From assembly GCA_019247235.1 (NCBI GenBank), contig JAFAPG010000487.1:1-5892 (forward strand): a stretch of 5,892 nucleotides of DNA, written 5' to 3'. The translations under genes were made by a program, and so were the position numbers. This DNA is from Acidobacteriota bacterium (GTDB taxonomy: Bacteria; Acidobacteriota; Terriglobia; Terriglobales; Acidobacteriaceae). Shown here in pieces: positions 5,314 to 5,892 of the stretch; the stretch's first letter is position 1; each line of letters starts with the position of its first letter. The notes under the pieces were generated by a model. The model had not been told where the DNA came from. It saw nothing but the letters and a program-made list of their open reading frames with translations, and made no database searches.

Positions 5314-5343
5314 CACGGGGGAGCTGATTGCGCTTGCCCCGTG
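5314..5343. terminator. GC-rich hairpin between convergent HTH and DUF763 genes
   Basis: CACGGGG (5314-5320) pairs perfectly with CCCCGTG (5337-5343) around 16 bases, within which AGC and GCT can add three pairs. It lies 10 bases past the DUF763 stop and 76 bases past the HTH stop, where a shared terminator is expected. No T-run follows on either strand, so intrinsic termination would be weak. Transcript-end protection is an alternative. Confidence 0.35.
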
Positions 5344-5353
5344 AGGAAACCCG

Positions 5354-5892
5354 CTAGAAGAGCGACAGCTGCGCGACCTGCTGCTTCGGGCCGCGCCTGG
5401 GATGCGCGGTTGTTCCGTCGAGAGAAGGGGAAATAGAGTTCTCGCGCGCGATCTCGTTAACGAAATCTGCACGTGGTACATGCAACCGTTCTATGGCCTG
5501 CACGAAACGATCCAACCTTTGTAGTCCCTCCGTCTTGACGCTGTTTCCCAATTTGGCAGCTTCAAGCGAGCGGCACAAAACCTGGATAGTTTCGTCGTAC
5601 GTCCTCAAAGGAACCGGAAATGGATGCCCATCCTTACCTCCATGGGCAAACGAAAAACGAGCCGGATCGGAAAATCTCGTCGGCGCCCCGTGGATAACCT
5701 CGGCGACTAGAGCCAAAGCTTGCAAGGTCCGAGGGCCAAGCTTCTCGAGGAGCAGCAGAGAGGCAAAATCCGAGAACTGGTGTTCGTAGGCGAGAGCGAG
5801 AACCGCCCCCAGGCGTTGAAGGTCTACGTTGGCCACACGAACATCATGATGGGCAGGCATGCTGAGTTTGCGAATTCCATTCAGCGTTCGAT
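5354..5892 (-). CDS. DUF763 domain protein, C-terminal part (truncated by the window edge)
   Basis: The visible 179 codons are the C-terminal part of a DUF763 protein. Counting from the methionine at 5858-5860, the family signatures are MPAHHDV (1-7), a helix-hairpin-helix-like LEKLGPRTLQALALVAEVIHG (38-58, key residues G42, P43, T45), then DPARFSFAHGGKDGHPFPVP (65-84) and TYDE (88-91). It ends in QLSLF. That methionine is almost certainly internal: the frame continues upstream as RTLNGIRKLS without a stop to the edge, and family members are roughly twice this length. DUF763 has no proven biochemical function. The HhH-like segment and the conserved FAHGGKDGHPFPVP block suggest nucleic-acid binding or processing, which is inference. 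The gene converges with the HTH gene, and its promoter lies outside the window. Confidence 0.9.
   Translation of the reverse strand, partial: RTLNGIRKLSMPAHHDVRVANVDLQRLGAVLALAYEHQFSDFASLLLLEKLGPRTLQALALVAEVIHGAPTRFSDPARFSFAHGGKDGHPFPVPLRTYDETIQVLCRSLEAAKLGNSVKTEGLQRLDRFVQAIERLHVPRADFVNEIARENSISPSLDGTTAHPRRGPKQQVAQLSLF

Noticed and set aside
5493..5789. 98-codon + strand frame at the right end
   Set aside because: It lies entirely antisense to the clearly recognisable DUF763 gene.
1799..5892. A defence, toxin-antitoxin or secretion system
   Set aside because: The recognised genes (beta-barrel, OsmC, HisKA stub, DUF2059, HTH, DUF763) have mixed orientations, lie mostly apart, and show no cassette-like organisation.

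Overview
The window looks like an ordinary, gene-sparse stretch of an Acidobacteriota chromosome, probably class Terriglobia (Koribacter/Acidobacteriaceae-like). This is inferred from moderately GC-rich base use, Shine-Dalgarno starts with frequent GTG/TTG initiation, a stand-alone NusG-like protein, a small HTH protein of the 'W-x-x-I-A-x-x-L-G ... RW ... G-x-P-V' type common in that phylum, and a DUF763 protein. No sequence search was possible, so the taxonomy is an inference.

Layout, left to right. Positions 1-367 hold no convincing gene. At 368-953 there is a NusG/UpxY-like transcription elongation factor (453-953, +). Two tiny candidate leader ORFs precede it (368-409 and 406-456). They overlap each other by GTGA and overlap the factor's start by ATGA, each start has a purine-rich Shine-Dalgarno candidate, and a near-perfect palindrome abuts the factor's ribosome binding site. 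Positions 954-1798 are an 845-base stretch without a believable gene. It ends with a hairpin terminator and a TATAAT box ahead of a signal-peptide-bearing outer-membrane beta-barrel protein (1799-2419, +).

Convergent with that gene is a leftward pair: a 78-residue protein that is little more than a histidine-kinase dimerisation/phospho-acceptor helix pair (3015-3251, -), followed by an OsmC-type peroxiredoxin (2521-2946, -). A divergent promoter region (about 3307-3358) serves this pair on one side and a complete tRNA-Leu(CAG) gene (3393-3479, +) on the other.

The right third holds an exported DUF2059 protein (3811-4422, -), a 482-base intergenic region with a 13-bp inverted repeat, a small DNA-binding HTH protein (4905-5237, +), and the C-terminal part of a DUF763 protein that runs off the right edge (5354-5892, -). 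The HTH and DUF763 genes converge on a GC-rich hairpin.

The genes do not form an obvious pathway. OsmC, the exported DUF2059 protein and the beta-barrel protein all concern the envelope or stress, but nothing ties them into one system. I see no phage, plasmid, CRISPR, toxin-antitoxin or defence cassette. The most interesting signals are the overlapping leader-ORF chain in front of the orphan NusG-like gene, the catalytic-domain-less kinase stub beside OsmC, and the inverted repeat straddling the start of the HTH gene.
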